DNA from: Enterobacterales bacterium
Lineage (GTDB): Bacteria > Pseudomonadota > Gammaproteobacteria > Enterobacterales > Succinivibrionaceae
Reading direction: 5' to 3'
DNA: 7,160 bases
NCBI GenBank assembly: GCA_900768635.1
Contig: CAAGDP010000022.1
Coordinates: forward strand, 1-7,160
How positions within the stretch are numbered: the first letter of the stretch is position 1; every line of letters starts with the position of its first letter. Below are positions 1 through 6,014 of the stretch, piece by piece. Position numbers and translations under genes: made by a program. The notes beneath the pieces were generated by a model, which saw nothing but the letters and a program-made list of their open reading frames with translations, had not been told where the DNA came from and ran no database searches.

Positions 1-1019
1 CGAATAACTTCTTCATTTGATGCTGTTCCGCTCCAGAAACTTTTACATTTACCATCACAAACAGCAGAGATTACAGAATTAGGATTATAGATATCAATGC
101 CGTTAAGTTTATAGCCTTCATACCAATTTTTTAAATCCTGATGTGATAATTTACATGATGGATTAGCTACTATTGTGGCAACTTCTTCCTCTGTAAAACC
201 AAAATACTGTTCATAGGGTTCAGGAGCAAGCATGTTGTATTCTTTAAAGACGTTTAACGCTGACTGGGAATTGTATTTTTTGATGGGAAGAATACCGGTG
301 AGATAAGCCAGAGCAAAGCAGGCCTGACCATCATCAGATTTAAATAATCCTCTGAGAAAATCTATGAACTTTTCCTGTAATGCATTTTCATCCCGATAGT
401 CACGATAAATAAGATCCCATTCATCCATTATAAAAATGAATTTGGTGTTTAAATGATGTTGTAGTGCTGATACAGCCTCCAGCAACCCGGTGTTTTCAAT
501 TTTCTTTTTTTTAAGACATTCAGAAAATCTTTCTTCTTTTAATTCTTTAATTACAGAGTATTCAAGATAGTCAACAATATCATTAACATTCTGAATTTTT
601 TCAGTTTTATTTAAATATCCTATGTATAAACTTCTAATGGAGTTCATGTCAATGTAGATGACATCGTATTTATTCAGGTGTTTTTCGTAACTGGCTCTAA
701 GTTCTGTTGCTCGTTCTTCAGCTTTTTCTTTATCCTTTTCGCTGGTATATTCCTGATCTTTTACCTGACCTGTTATTTTGAGACCATCAAAAATATTCTG
801 GCCTTCGTAGCTTTTGGAGTAGTAGGTTGAGAGCATATGTGCTGTAACAGTTTTGCCAAATCTGCGGGGACGGGTTACAGCCATAAAACGATTATCTTCA
901 TTTAGCCTTTTATTAGTTTCATAAATAAAATCTGTTTTATCTACAAACAAATACTTGTCTTTTCGATGTGCAAGACTTGTGAAACTGTTATCTCTGTTGG
1001 GATTCAAAATACTTCCCAT
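1..1019 (-). CDS. AAA-ATPase-like protein (DUF1703 type), partial
   Basis: The first 339 residues are visible and the 3' end lies beyond base 1. The fold is that of the AAA-ATPase-like family (PF09820): a P-loop RPRRFGKT at residues 50-57, a Walker B strand FIFIMDEWD at 194-202, the family signature YLTGILPIKKY at 239-249, FGFTEEEV at 273-280 and the block WYEGYKLNGIDIYNP at 299-313. Family members usually run to about 500-570 residues and end in a PD-(D/E)XK nuclease-like domain (PF08011). If present here, that domain is outside the window. The ATG at 1019-1017 is supported by GGAG at 1032-1029, nine bases upstream. The frame is unbroken throughout. The cellular role of this family is not established; it occurs in many near-paralogous copies in gut anaerobes. 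No signal peptide or membrane segment is visible, so the protein is probably cytoplasmic. It is transcribed away from pflB and shares no operon with anything in view. Family assignment is secure; function is not. Confidence 0.9.
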   Translation of the reverse strand, partial: MGSILNPNRDNSFTSLAHRKDKYLFVDKTDFIYETNKRLNEDNRFMAVTRPRRFGKTVTAHMLSTYYSKSYEGQNIFDGLKITGQVKDQEYTSEKDKEKAEERATELRASYEKHLNKYDVIYIDMNSIRSLYIGYLNKTEKIQNVNDIVDYLEYSVIKELKEERFSECLKKKKIENTGLLEAVSALQHHLNTKFIFIMDEWDLIYRDYRDENALQEKFIDFLRGLFKSDDGQACFALAYLTGILPIKKYNSQSALNVFKEYNMLAPEPYEQYFGFTEEEVATIVANPSCKLSHQDLKNWYEGYKLNGIDIYNPNSVISAVCDGKCKSFWSGTASNEEVI

Positions 1020-1028
1020 AACTTTAAT

Positions 1029-1032
1029 CTCC
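1029..1032 (-). promoter_or_regulatory. Ribosome binding site of the AAA-ATPase gene
   Basis: Read on the minus strand this is GGAG, nine bases before the ATG at 1019-1017. It is the main support for that start codon. Confidence 0.6.
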
Positions 1033-1199
1033 ACGAGCTAAATATCATTTGATGTCATTTTATCACAGTACCGAATTTTATCCGTGATACAAGATGGAAC
1101 TTCCTGTATACAATTATCCGTGCTGATTAAACTGCTCTCCTTTTGAAGTACCTACTTTGACTGTTTGGAAATCGTTCTGACATCTTGTGAATTCGATCC

Positions 1200-1480
1200 G
1201 ATATCTGGAAACTTTCTCCTACATTTGAATATATGGTTAACACCGTAGTGTCAGGTAATTGTTATTCAAAGGCTAATGCAAGTGTTATACGGTGGGAAAT
1301 TTGATTGTTTCAGATGGTCGCATAATCGCAAACTTAACAATTTTCCTATGTCCACTCTGATGATGCTGGCGTGACCAGGTAATTGGTGACAACCAACTTT
1401 GCCTTGGATCTGAGAAAAATATTAACGAACTCGATGATGAGGAAAACTGTATTCATCCGCTATCCGAAATCATTACTTCT
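1200..1480 (+). pseudogene. Possible decayed RCC1-repeat gene fragment
   Basis: Three short frames read in succession recall the RCC1 repeat pattern (hydrophobic-x-C-A-x-x-x-x-G-x-V-Y-C-W-G-x-N-x-x-G-x-L-G). Bases 1200-1301 end in VVSGNCYSKANASVIRWE. Bases 1291-1341 in the next frame give GGKFDCFRWSHNRKLNN. Bases 1382-1477 begin VIGDNQLCLGSEKNINELDD and stop at TAA 1478-1480. Each is cut by stops or frame changes, and the spacing between them is shorter than the roughly 50-residue period of intact RCC1 repeats, so deletions as well as frameshifts would be needed. The right end of the window has a real RCC1-type lipoprotein, which makes a decayed relative plausible. The resemblance was judged by eye only and could be chance. 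Confidence 0.2.
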
Positions 1481-1511
1481 TAAAAGTAGGAGTAGGAGTG
1501 CAAATAATAAC

Positions 1512-1542
1512 CATAAAGATGTATTTTTTATATATCTTTATG
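1512..1542. repeat. Inverted repeat, 12-bp arms, upstream of pflB
   Basis: CATAAAGATGTA at 1512-1523 and TATATCTTTATG at 1531-1542 pair over 12 positions with one G-T pair, around the 7-base loop TTTTTTA. There is no U-run directly after it, so it is not a good intrinsic terminator. It lies about 200 bases before the pflB TATAAT box and could be a protein site or an RNA hairpin. Confidence 0.5.
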
Positions 1543-1727
1543 TTTCAGATCTTTTACTTATTTGTAAAAGTAGTAAAATATCTGAAAACAGTGTTGATTA
1601 CATCAGAAAGTATGGTCAGAATCTTCTTTATAAAAAATTTTTTCTGATGGCAAAAAATATGGATAACAACCATTTGTGATGGCAATTTTTTTTGTCTTTT
1701 TACAATGCATTCCTGCGTCTTTTGAAC

Positions 1728-1733
1728 TATAAT
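1728..1733 (+). promoter_or_regulatory. Likely -10 box of the pflB promoter
   Basis: This is a perfect TATAAT, which would place the transcript start near 1740 and give a leader of about 110 bases. No good -35 stands at 16-18 bases: the hexamer at 17 bases is ATGCAT, and the better TTTACA at 1699-1704 is 23 bases away. A weak -35 would fit a promoter that needs an activator, but no TTGAT-N4-ATCAA (FNR-type) site was found by eye. Confidence 0.4.
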
Positions 1734-1754
1734 ATTACTCGATTTATTGATTAG

Positions 1755-1772
1755 TTTTTGTACATACAAAAA
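1755..1772. promoter_or_regulatory. 18-bp palindrome, candidate operator in pflB leader
   Basis: TTTTTGTA at 1755-1762 and TACAAAAA at 1765-1772 are perfect 8-bp arms around the dinucleotide CA. It starts 22 bases after the TATAAT box, just downstream of the expected transcript start, where a bound repressor would block initiation or early elongation. The protein that would bind it is unknown. Confidence 0.4.
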
Positions 1773-1782
1773 TTAGTTGTTT

Positions 1783-1809
1783 CCTGCGGACTGAACTTTG
1801 TCCTGCAGG
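1783..1809 (+). promoter_or_regulatory. GC-rich leader hairpin before pflB
   Basis: CCTGC+GGAC (1783-1791) pairs with GTCC+GCAGG (1800-1803 and 1805-1809), nine base pairs with a single bulged T at 1804 and an 8-base loop. It ends 40 bases before the pflB start codon in an otherwise AT-rich leader. It could stabilise the mRNA or affect translation. No tail of T follows, so it is not a terminator. Confidence 0.4.
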
Positions 1810-1838
1810 TGTTTTCATACTTATGCCCAAAAGGTAAA

Positions 1839-1843
1839 AGAGG
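1839..1843 (+). promoter_or_regulatory. Ribosome binding site of pflB
   Basis: AGAGG lies six bases before the ATG at 1850. Together with the alignment of the N-terminus to E. coli PflB this fixes the start. Confidence 0.7.
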
Positions 1844-1849
1844 TAAAAA

Positions 1850-4183
1850 ATGGCAGAACTTGACGAAAAGTTCCAAACTGCATGGAAAGGCTTCAAACAA
1901 GGAGCTTGGCAGAATGAAGTTAATACCCGTGACTTTATTCAAACAAACTACACTCCATATGAAGGAGATGAATCATTCCTGGCTGGTCCAACCGATGCTA
2001 CCACCAAACTATGGTCTATCGTAATGGAAGGTATCAAACAGGAAAACAGAACACATGCTCCAGTTGATTTTGATACATCTAATCCTTCCACCATCACTTC
2101 TCATGCTCCAGGATATATTGACCAGAGCCTTGAGAAAATCGTTGGTCTGCAGACTGATAAGCCTTTAAAGAGAGCTATCCATCCGTTCGGCGGTATTCGT
2201 ATGATCGAAAACTCCTGTCAGGAATACGGCAAGGAACTGGATCCAAAGGTTGTGGAAATTTTCACCAAGTACCGCAAGACTCACAATCAGGGCGTATTTG
2301 ATGTTTATACTCAGAACATCAGAAACTGTCGTAAGGCAGGTATTCTTACCGGTCTTCCTGATGCATACGGTCGCGGTCGTATCATCGGTGACTACCGTCG
2401 TATTGCCTTATACGGTATTGATTACCTGATGAAGGATCGTTTCAAGGGTTTCAACTCTCTTCAGGACAATCTGGAAAAGGGAATTGATCTGGAAGAAACC
2501 ATTCGTCATCGTGAAGAAATTTCTGAACAGTATCGTGCTCTGCAGGAGTTGAAGGAAATGGCCGCTTCTTATGGTTGCGATATTTCCGGCCCGGCAAAAA
2601 CTGCTCAAGAAGCTATTCAGGCAACTTATTTCGGTTACCTGGGAGCTGTTAAGTCACAGAACGGTGCAGCTATGAGCTTCGGCAGAACTGCAACCTTCCT
2701 GGATATTTATATTCAGCGTGACCTGGAAAACGGCGTTCTTAAGAGTGAACAGGAAGCTCAGGAACTGGTAGACCACCTGATTATGAAACTCCGTATGGTT
2801 CGTTTCCTCCGTACCCATGTATACGATGAACTGTTCTCCGGTGACCCAATCTGGGCAACTGAATCCTTAGGCGGTATGGGTCTTGACGGACGTACTCTGG
2901 TATCCAAGACCAGCTATCGTTATCTGAATACCCTTTATAATATGGGAACCTCTCCAGAGCCTAATATGACTATTCTCTGGTCTGAACAGTTACCATTAGC
3001 CTGGAAGAAGTTTGTTACCAAGGTATCTATTGAAACTTCTGCTATCCAGTATGAAAACGATGATCTGATGCGCAATGACTTCCAGAGCGATGATTATGCT
3101 ATCGCCTGCTGTGTATCTCCAATGATCATCGGTAAGACTCAGCAGTTCTTCGGTGCAAGAGCAAACCTGGCCAAGACCCTGCTTTACGCAATCAATGGCG
3201 GTCTGGATGAAAAGCTTTATCCTGCAAAGGATGGTACTGAACGTCACCTGCAGGTTGGTCCGAAGATGGATCCTATCAAGAGCGAATACCTGAACTTCGA
3301 TGAAGTTATGGAACGCATGGATAAATTTATGGATTGGCTGGCAACTCAATACGTAACCGCACTGAACATCATCCACTATATGCACGACAAGTATTCATAC
3401 GAAGCAATCCAGATGGCTCTCTACGATATCAATATCAAGAGAACTCTGGGATGCGGTGTGGCAGGTCTTTCTGTTGCAGCTGACTCTCTGTCTGCTATTA
3501 AGTATGCCAAGGTTAAGCCAATTCGTGATGAATTCGGGGTAGCCGTTGACTTCCAGATTGAAGGCGAATTCCCTAAGTTTGGTAACAATGATGAACGTGT
3601 AGACAGCATTGCCTGTGATCTGGTAACCCGCTTCATGAAGAAGGTTAAGAGCCACAAGACTTACCGTGATGCCATCCCAACCCAGTCTATTCTTACTATT
3701 ACCTCCAATGTGGTATACGGCAAGAAGACCGGTACAACTCCTGACGGACGTAAGGGTGGTACTCCATTCGGACCTGGTGCAAACCCAGTTCACGGTCGCG
3801 ACGTAAATGGTGCTGTTGCTTCTCTCACCTCAGTAGGTAAGTTACCATTCGCCTACGCCAAGGACGGTATTTCCTATACCTTCACCATTATTCCTGATGC
3901 ATTGGGCAAGGATGAACAGACCCAGTCCAAGAATCTGGTAGGTCTTCTGGATGGTTACTTCCACCATGAGGAAGAAACCAAGAACACCGATAATTATGTG
4001 GAAGGTGGTCAGCATCTGAATGTTAACGTTCTTAACCGTGCAACACTTCTTGATGCAATGGAAAATCCTGATAAATATCCAACACTGACTATTCGTGTTT
4101 CCGGATATGCTGTACGTTTCAATGCCTTGACCAAGGAACAGCAGCAGGATGTGGTATCTCGTACCTTTACATCTAAGATTTAA
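1850..4183 (+). CDS. pflB: Formate C-acetyltransferase (pyruvate formate-lyase)
   Basis: This is the glycyl-radical enzyme that converts pyruvate plus CoA to acetyl-CoA plus formate in the cytoplasm during anaerobic growth, active as a homodimer. The 777 residues align along the whole length with E. coli PflB (760). The adjacent catalytic cysteines are C420 and C421 in IACCVSPM, and the radical glycine is G752 in RVSGYAVRF near the C-terminus. The start matches that of E. coli PflB (MAELDEKFQTAW against MSELNEKLATAW). Nearly all the extra length comes from two insertions recalled relative to the E. coli protein: residues 458-466 (PAKDGTERH) and about 708-716, both hydrophilic and likely surface loops. 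The activating enzyme PflA follows after a terminator. focA is not upstream. Codon choice looks typical of a highly expressed gene. A TATAAT box, a palindrome and a leader hairpin upstream are the likely control points. The identification is firm. Confidence 0.98.
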   Translation: MAELDEKFQTAWKGFKQGAWQNEVNTRDFIQTNYTPYEGDESFLAGPTDATTKLWSIVMEGIKQENRTHAPVDFDTSNPSTITSHAPGYIDQSLEKIVGLQTDKPLKRAIHPFGGIRMIENSCQEYGKELDPKVVEIFTKYRKTHNQGVFDVYTQNIRNCRKAGILTGLPDAYGRGRIIGDYRRIALYGIDYLMKDRFKGFNSLQDNLEKGIDLEETIRHREEISEQYRALQELKEMAASYGCDISGPAKTAQEAIQATYFGYLGAVKSQNGAAMSFGRTATFLDIYIQRDLENGVLKSEQEAQELVDHLIMKLRMVRFLRTHVYDELFSGDPIWATESLGGMGLDGRTLVSKTSYRYLNTLYNMGTSPEPNMTILWSEQLPLAWKKFVTKVSIETSAIQYENDDLMRNDFQSDDYAIACCVSPMIIGKTQQFFGARANLAKTLLYAINGGLDEKLYPAKDGTERHLQVGPKMDPIKSEYLNFDEVMERMDKFMDWLATQYVTALNIIHYMHDKYSYEAIQMALYDINIKRTLGCGVAGLSVAADSLSAIKYAKVKPIRDEFGVAVDFQIEGEFPKFGNNDERVDSIACDLVTRFMKKVKSHKTYRDAIPTQSILTITSNVVYGKKTGTTPDGRKGGTPFGPGANPVHGRDVNGAVASLTSVGKLPFAYAKDGISYTFTIIPDALGKDEQTQSKNLVGLLDGYFHHEEETKNTDNYVEGGQHLNVNVLNRATLLDAMENPDKYPTLTIRVSGYAVRFNALTKEQQQDVVSRTFTSKI

Positions 4184-4210
4184 TCTACACAGTTAAATCT
4201 TACTGATAAT

Positions 4211-4238
4211 GCGCAGGCTCTGGCCTGCGTTTTTTATT
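4211..4238 (+). terminator. Intrinsic terminator of pflB
   Basis: A perfect 7-bp stem, CGCAGGC (4212-4218) with GCCTGCG (4223-4229), closes a 4-base loop TCTG and is followed directly by six T and then ATT. It lies 28 bases after the pflB stop and separates pflB from pflA, so pflA is expected to depend on readthrough or on its own promoter. Confidence 0.9.
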
Positions 4239-4265
4239 GTAGACCATGCTCTGTTCATCTATACT
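4237..4265 (+). promoter_or_regulatory. Candidate pflA promoter
   Basis: TTGTAG (4237-4242), 17 bases, then TATACT (4260-4265). The -10 matches five of six consensus bases, the -35 three of six. It starts right at the tail of the pflB terminator and would give a leader of about 35 bases. Independent expression of pflA fits, since activase is needed in small amounts. Confidence 0.35.
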
Positions 4266-4292
4266 GAAGCAAAACTACTATGAATATTACGA

Positions 4293-4297
4293 AAGGA
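4293..4297 (+). promoter_or_regulatory. Ribosome binding site of pflA
   Basis: AAGGA, seven bases before the ATG at 4305, supports the chosen start. Confidence 0.7.
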
Positions 4298-4304
4298 ATA
4301 CGCT

Positions 4305-5057
4305 ATGCAAAGCAGTGATACAGCCCGAATCCAGTCTATCGAATCCTTTGGAGCCGTAGACGGTCCCGGTCTGCGCTATGTGGTATTTTTCCAGGGGTGT
4401 CAATTCAAATGCCGTTACTGCCATAACAGAGATACCTGGAGTATGACCGGCGGCTTTGATAAAACTCTCAGCGATATGCTCCGGGAAATAAAAAGCTACA
4501 TGAACTTTTATCGCCCGAATAAGGGCGGTGTTACCTGCTCCGGTGGCGAATGTACTCTCCAGATGCCATTTGTAACTAATCTCTTTCGTCAGGTTAAGGA
4601 GCTCGGTCTTACCACCTGCCTTGATACCAACGGTTACATTACACGTTATGATAATCAGCTGGAGGATCTTCTGGAGGTTACAGATCTGGTAATGCTGGAT
4701 ATTAAGCATATGGATGAGGAACTGCACAAAAAATTAACTCATGTTACCAACCGGTTTACATTGGATTTTGCCCGTTATCTCCATAAAAAGAAGATCCATA
4801 TGTGGATAAGATATGTAGTTGTTCCAGGATGGTCTGATCAGGAAAGCAATATCCATGCTCTGGGAAAATTCCTGCGGGATGAAATCCGGGACTGGGTAGA
4901 TTACGTAGATATTCTTCCCTACCATGAACTTGGTAAACACAAATGGAAGGAATATGGTGATACCTACGAACTGGAAGGAGTTAAACCACCTGCAAAGGAG
5001 GAAATCGCCAGGATCAGAGAAATCCTCAGCTCTGAATACGGATTACAAACCCGATAA
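4305..5057 (+). CDS. pflA: Pyruvate formate-lyase-activating enzyme
   Basis: This radical S-adenosylmethionine enzyme abstracts a hydrogen from the PflB glycine and so switches PflB on under anaerobic, reducing conditions. It has 250 residues (E. coli PflA has 246). The iron-sulfur cluster cysteines are C32, C36 and C39 in the CX3CX2C motif, followed by HNRDTW as in E. coli. The SAM-binding SGGE stands at 79-82 and the strand LDTNGY at 106-111. Further family blocks are LLEVTDLVMLDIKHM, IRYVVVPGWSD and LPYHELGKHKW. The N-terminus is a few residues longer than in E. coli (MQSSDTARIQSIES against MSVIGRIHSFES), with a good ribosome binding site in front. It lies 121 bases after pflB with a terminator between. 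It is convergent with the yfbV homologue, with a 31-base gap in which no clear terminator is seen. The identification is firm. Confidence 0.97.
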   Translation: MQSSDTARIQSIESFGAVDGPGLRYVVFFQGCQFKCRYCHNRDTWSMTGGFDKTLSDMLREIKSYMNFYRPNKGGVTCSGGECTLQMPFVTNLFRQVKELGLTTCLDTNGYITRYDNQLEDLLEVTDLVMLDIKHMDEELHKKLTHVTNRFTLDFARYLHKKKIHMWIRYVVVPGWSDQESNIHALGKFLRDEIRDWVDYVDILPYHELGKHKWKEYGDTYELEGVKPPAKEEIARIREILSSEYGLQTR

Positions 5058-5088
5058 TCCATCAGCAGCAATATAGACAAATATCAGA

Positions 5089-5529
5089 TCAGATAAGCTC
5101 CAGAAAATCCCTGTTACCCAGTCTAAGAGCTAAAGCCATTTCCCCGGCAAGAATCAACCTATTGGGTTCTGGTAGGGGCTTTTTCTGATTTTCCCGGCAC
5201 AGTATCTCATAAAGTCTGGTTTGCCCCTCATTAAGCTTAGCCAAACCACACTGCCCCATATAGTAATAGGCAAAGAAAACTGAACAAAGCATAACAACCG
5301 CTGCAAGACAGAAACTCACCAGTAACCGCGGATCATTAAAATAAAGGTAACCACCCAGCAAATCCCCGGCCAATAGAGGTGGTAACCAGTATTTGCTTCC
5401 ATCGGTAAACATCTGAAACCGGGATTCCGGATAAATATGTAGCAATACCTTCTCTCTGGGTAAAACCCTGGCATAACGTATTCCGTTGACAATCGTATTA
5501 AACACCTTCTTTTCACCTCTGAATACCAT
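5089..5529 (-). CDS. yfbV: YfbV-type inner membrane protein (DUF412/UPF0208)
   Basis: This is a small inner membrane protein of 146 residues (E. coli YfbV has 151). The family pattern is clear: a cytoplasmic N-terminal block FNTIVNGIRYARVLPREKVL (10-29) against SLFRRGQHYSKTWPLEKRL in E. coli, PESR at 34-37, two hydrophobic segments at about 47-64 and 69-91, then LNEGQTRLYEIL and a C-terminal helix ending in NRDFLELI. In E. coli YfbV has been linked to insulating the Ter region of the chromosome, and its gene sits beside ackA-pta; its biochemical activity is unknown. The ATG at 5529 has only a poor ribosome binding site. A GTG at 5505 (Val9) has AGAGG ten bases upstream and would still keep the whole conserved domain, so the true start may be there. 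The gene is convergent with pflA and appears to stand alone. Confidence 0.88.
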   Translation of the reverse strand: MVFRGEKKVFNTIVNGIRYARVLPREKVLLHIYPESRFQMFTDGSKYWLPPLLAGDLLGGYLYFNDPRLLVSFCLAAVVMLCSVFFAYYYMGQCGLAKLNEGQTRLYEILCRENQKKPLPEPNRLILAGEMALALRLGNRDFLELI

Positions 5530-5538
5530 CTCTACCGA

Positions 5539-5544
5539 ATTATA
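5539..5544 (-). promoter_or_regulatory. Candidate -10 box of yfbV
   Basis: On the minus strand this reads TATAAT. It ends nine bases before the upstream ATG (5529), so a transcript from it would begin about three bases before that ATG. No good -35 is seen at 16-18 bases; TTAACA at 5571-5566 is 21 bases away. If the box is used, the internal GTG start at 5505 becomes more likely. Confidence 0.3.
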
Positions 5545-5772
5545 CTCTTTTCTGGCATTTTAGATTGTTAAAACCCAAGTCTCATTTATATGCAGTCACA
5601 AAATCCTTAATAGTGAATTACTGTTCCCAAGTAATCATTCATAATCAAAGTTATTTTCAAGGAAAGATTTTTTCATCCTGATCAACCAATAACACCTATC
5701 CTGATGATTTTCTTTCTTAACATAATTTGCTAATAGATACAGAAACATCAGTAATATGGTTCTAGATTTTAT

Positions 5773-5804
5773 AGATATGGAGGTTCCATAATATCTTTTT
5801 TTTT
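5773..5804 (+). terminator. Terminator-like hairpin with T9 tail, no known gene upstream
   Basis: TATGGA (5776-5781) pairs perfectly with TCCATA (5785-5790) around GGT. AGA (5773-5775) can pair with TCT (5794-5796) beyond a 3-base bulge, and nine T follow (5796-5804). The stem is AT-rich and separated from the T run by five bases, so strength is uncertain. No plus-strand gene ends just before it: the nearest, pflA, ends 716 bases upstream. Confidence 0.35.
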
Positions 5805-6002
5805 CAAATTTGCGATATAGGTTCATCTGATAAATTGTCTTTCAAAAAGAGCAGTGATATATTTAAGGCGAATTGTAGCCATTTAAGTTCACTATTACTA
5901 ATTAGAAAGTATCAAGTTATTGGTGTACTTATCTTATGAATCAGTTAATGAATGATAGTTTGAACATTATACCGTTACATTTCAATTTAGTTAGAACATT
6001 AA

Positions 6003-6007
6003 AAGGA
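6003..6007 (+). promoter_or_regulatory. Ribosome binding site of the lipoprotein gene
   Basis: AAGGA, seven bases before the ATG at 6015. It supports translation starting in the signal-peptide frame, so the frame break at the G tract is met soon after initiation. Confidence 0.65.
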
Positions 6008-6014
6008 ATATCTT

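Larger units (their letters stand above)
1020..1849. other. 830-bp gap between divergent ATPase gene and pflB
   Basis: No intact gene is convincing here. The left part (to about 1480) has short open stretches in shifting frames, possibly remnants of an RCC1-type repeat protein. The right part is AT-rich with homopolymeric A and T tracts, an inverted repeat at 1512-1542, a TATAAT box at 1728-1733, a palindrome at 1755-1772 and a hairpin at 1783-1809. This right part is best read as the long control region and leader of pflB. A 98-residue frame at 1383-1679 begins without a ribosome binding site, is low in complexity, and is not taken as a gene. The formate transporter gene focA, found upstream of pflB in E. 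coli, is absent. Confidence 0.6.
5530..6014. other. 485-bp AT-rich gap between yfbV and lipoprotein gene
   Basis: No convincing gene is present. It holds the control regions of two divergent genes. A 63-residue minus-strand frame (5826-5635) has no ribosome binding site and no recognised family and is not called. The one distinct structure is a plus-strand terminator-like hairpin at 5773-5804. No tRNA or other recognised RNA was found. Confidence 0.6.

Noticed and set aside
1608..1620. TTGAT-like half sites suggesting an FNR box (for example near 1598-1611 and 1747-1751)
   Set aside because: None has the TTGAT-N4-ATCAA spacing; the best one, TGAT-TAC-ATCA, has a 3-base spacer.
1383..1679. 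98-residue plus-strand open frame
   Set aside because: It starts at an unsupported TTG, has no ribosome binding site, is rich in K, N, S and L from AT-rich DNA, and overlaps the inverted repeat and the pflB control region.
1659..1693. Possible terminator CCAT-TTGTG-ATGG followed by a T8 run
   Set aside because: Only a 4-bp stem; the T run is more likely part of the A/T-tract upstream region.
2996..3793. Minus-strand open frames of about 130 residues inside pflB
   Set aside because: They are antisense to a certain gene with strong codon bias, which commonly leaves such frames open; no family resemblance.
4287..4727. 146-residue minus-strand frame across the start of pflA
   Set aside because: It is antisense to the radical-SAM core of pflA and has no support of its own.
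5635..5826. 63-residue minus-strand frame with a hydrophobic middle
   Set aside because: No ribosome binding site before its ATG, no recognised family, AT-driven composition, and it runs through the T9 hairpin.
5608..5897. 10-bp inverted repeat TAATAGTGAA (5608-5617) and TTCACTATTA (5888-5897)
   Set aside because: A single 10-bp match in about 480 bases of AT-rich DNA is not far from chance, and no element with target duplications or a transposase lies between.
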